Assembly: GCF_000526315.1 (NCBI RefSeq)
Contig: NZ_JAFV01000001.1
Span: 1,798,001-1,862,000 of the forward strand
DNA length: 64,000 nucleotides
Source: Methylopila sp. 73B
GTDB taxonomy: Bacteria; Pseudomonadota; Alphaproteobacteria; Rhizobiales; Methylopilaceae
Direction of reading: 5' to 3'
Made by a program: the position numbers and the translations under genes. Numbering within the stretch: position 1 is the stretch's first letter; each line of letters opens with the position of its first letter. The notes below the pieces were generated by a model, which was not told the origin of the DNA, did not search any database, and worked only from the letters and a program-made list of their open reading frames with translations. Shown piece after piece: positions 63,456-64,000 of the stretch.

Positions 63456-64000
63456 ATGGCCGACGCACAGCCGCAAGATGCTTGGGGGCCGCCAAAGGCG
63501 GAGCCCACTCACCTCGTCGAAGAAACCCTGACGGCATGGCGCTCGATGAGCACGCGGATTCGCGCGCTCGCGGCGCGTGACGGTCTCAACCGGTCCGAGG
63601 TCGCACGCCGCGCAGACGTGCCCCTCGGCACCTTCACGCCCGTTATCGACGGCACCTACACCGGCAACTATGCGAACCAAGTCGCGAAGATCACGCGCTG
63701 GCTCGACAGCGTGGAAGAGGTCCGCAGCCGGGTTACGCCGTTCCCAGACGACCCGGTCTACGTCGAGACGCCGACCTCGCGCGAAGTCGTCGACACGCTG
63801 CTCTACGCCCAGACGATGCCGCTTATGGCGGTCGTCACGTTGGGCTCGGGCATGGGCAAGACGAAGACGGCCGAGCACTACGTCGCGACCCGGCCGTCAT
63901 CCTACCTCGTGACCATGCGTCCGCAGACGGCGGGCGTGCATCGCATGCTGCAGGAGATAGCGCTCTCGCTCGACATCAACGAGCGAAACGGCGCGAAACT
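63456..64000 (+). CDS. MuB-type target-selection AAA ATPase, cut off by window end
   Basis: The first 181 codons are visible from an ATG behind AAAAGGAG. An N-terminal HTH (LNRSEVARRADVPLGTFTPV) precedes the AAA+ domain with Walker A VVTLGSGMGKTKTAEHYV near residue 132. This is the MuB architecture, in which the ATPase coats target DNA and gives target immunity. The 72-base gap after the transposase holds a short inverted repeat at most. Confidence 0.9.
   Translation, partial: MADAQPQDAWGPPKAEPTHLVEETLTAWRSMSTRIRALAARDGLNRSEVARRADVPLGTFTPVIDGTYTGNYANQVAKITRWLDSVEEVRSRVTPFPDDPVYVETPTSREVVDTLLYAQTMPLMAVVTLGSGMGKTKTAEHYVATRPSSYLVTMRPQTAGVHRMLQEIALSLDINERNGAK

Overview
The window is GC-rich chromosomal DNA from an alphaproteobacterium, most likely a Hyphomicrobiales (Rhizobiales) member. 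I infer this from the cycHJKL-degP-two-component-glnE-pleC gene order, a FeuP/FeuQ-type two-component pair, CtrA-type and EcfG-type promoter sites, RIME-like palindromic repeats and a rhizobial-style gene transfer agent (GTA) cluster. The genus cannot be fixed from sequence alone. A methylotroph of the Methylopila/Hansschlegelia kind would fit, but that is a guess.

Bases 1-37.7 kb are ordinary chromosome. In order they hold: the end of a tripartite tricarboxylate transporter (tctC', tctB, tctA); a molybdoenzyme maturation cluster on the minus strand (split XdhC plus a MoaB/MobA-type fusion); a class D beta-lactamase-like protein that has lost its catalytic motif; a complete branched-chain amino-acid ABC transporter (livH, livM, livG, livF, DUF6867, livJ); a DUF423 protein, a ribokinase, an enoyl-CoA hydratase and pepN. 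Then come pleC behind a perfect TTAA-N7-TTAA CtrA box; glnE, a sensor kinase, its regulator, degP and the cytochrome c maturation operon ccmI-E-F-H on the minus strand; a sarcosine-oxidase-like pair; a lipoprotein; and feuQ/feuP with a PepSY protein.

Bases 37.8-57.5 kb, all minus strand, are a GTA structural cluster in canonical order: TerS, TerL, portal, protease, capsid, connector, head closure, tail terminator, tail tube, two chaperone-like proteins, a very short tape measure, DUF2460, DUF2163, NlpC/P60 and the TIM-barrel host-specificity protein. A tail-fibre remnant, an endolysin, a holin-like protein and a coiled-coil membrane protein follow. The cluster is interrupted. Two plus-strand genes for secreted proteins, each behind an EcfG-type promoter, lie between TerL and portal. 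A two-gene HicA-like/HTH cassette with its own promoter and a strong terminator lies between portal and protease. Five palindromic repeat elements sit in other junctions, and one abuts a truncated tail fibre.

Bases about 57.7-64 kb are the left part of a Mu-like transposable prophage whose presumed end lies only a few hundred bases upstream of the GTA terS gene. It holds a putative transposase-binding end, a secreted-protein gene coupled to an S24 repressor, a Ner-like regulator, small overlapping early genes, a ParB-like protein, a MuA-type DDE transposase and the start of a MuB-type ATPase, which the window end cuts off.

All names rest on motif recognition and gene order read by eye. No database search was run.
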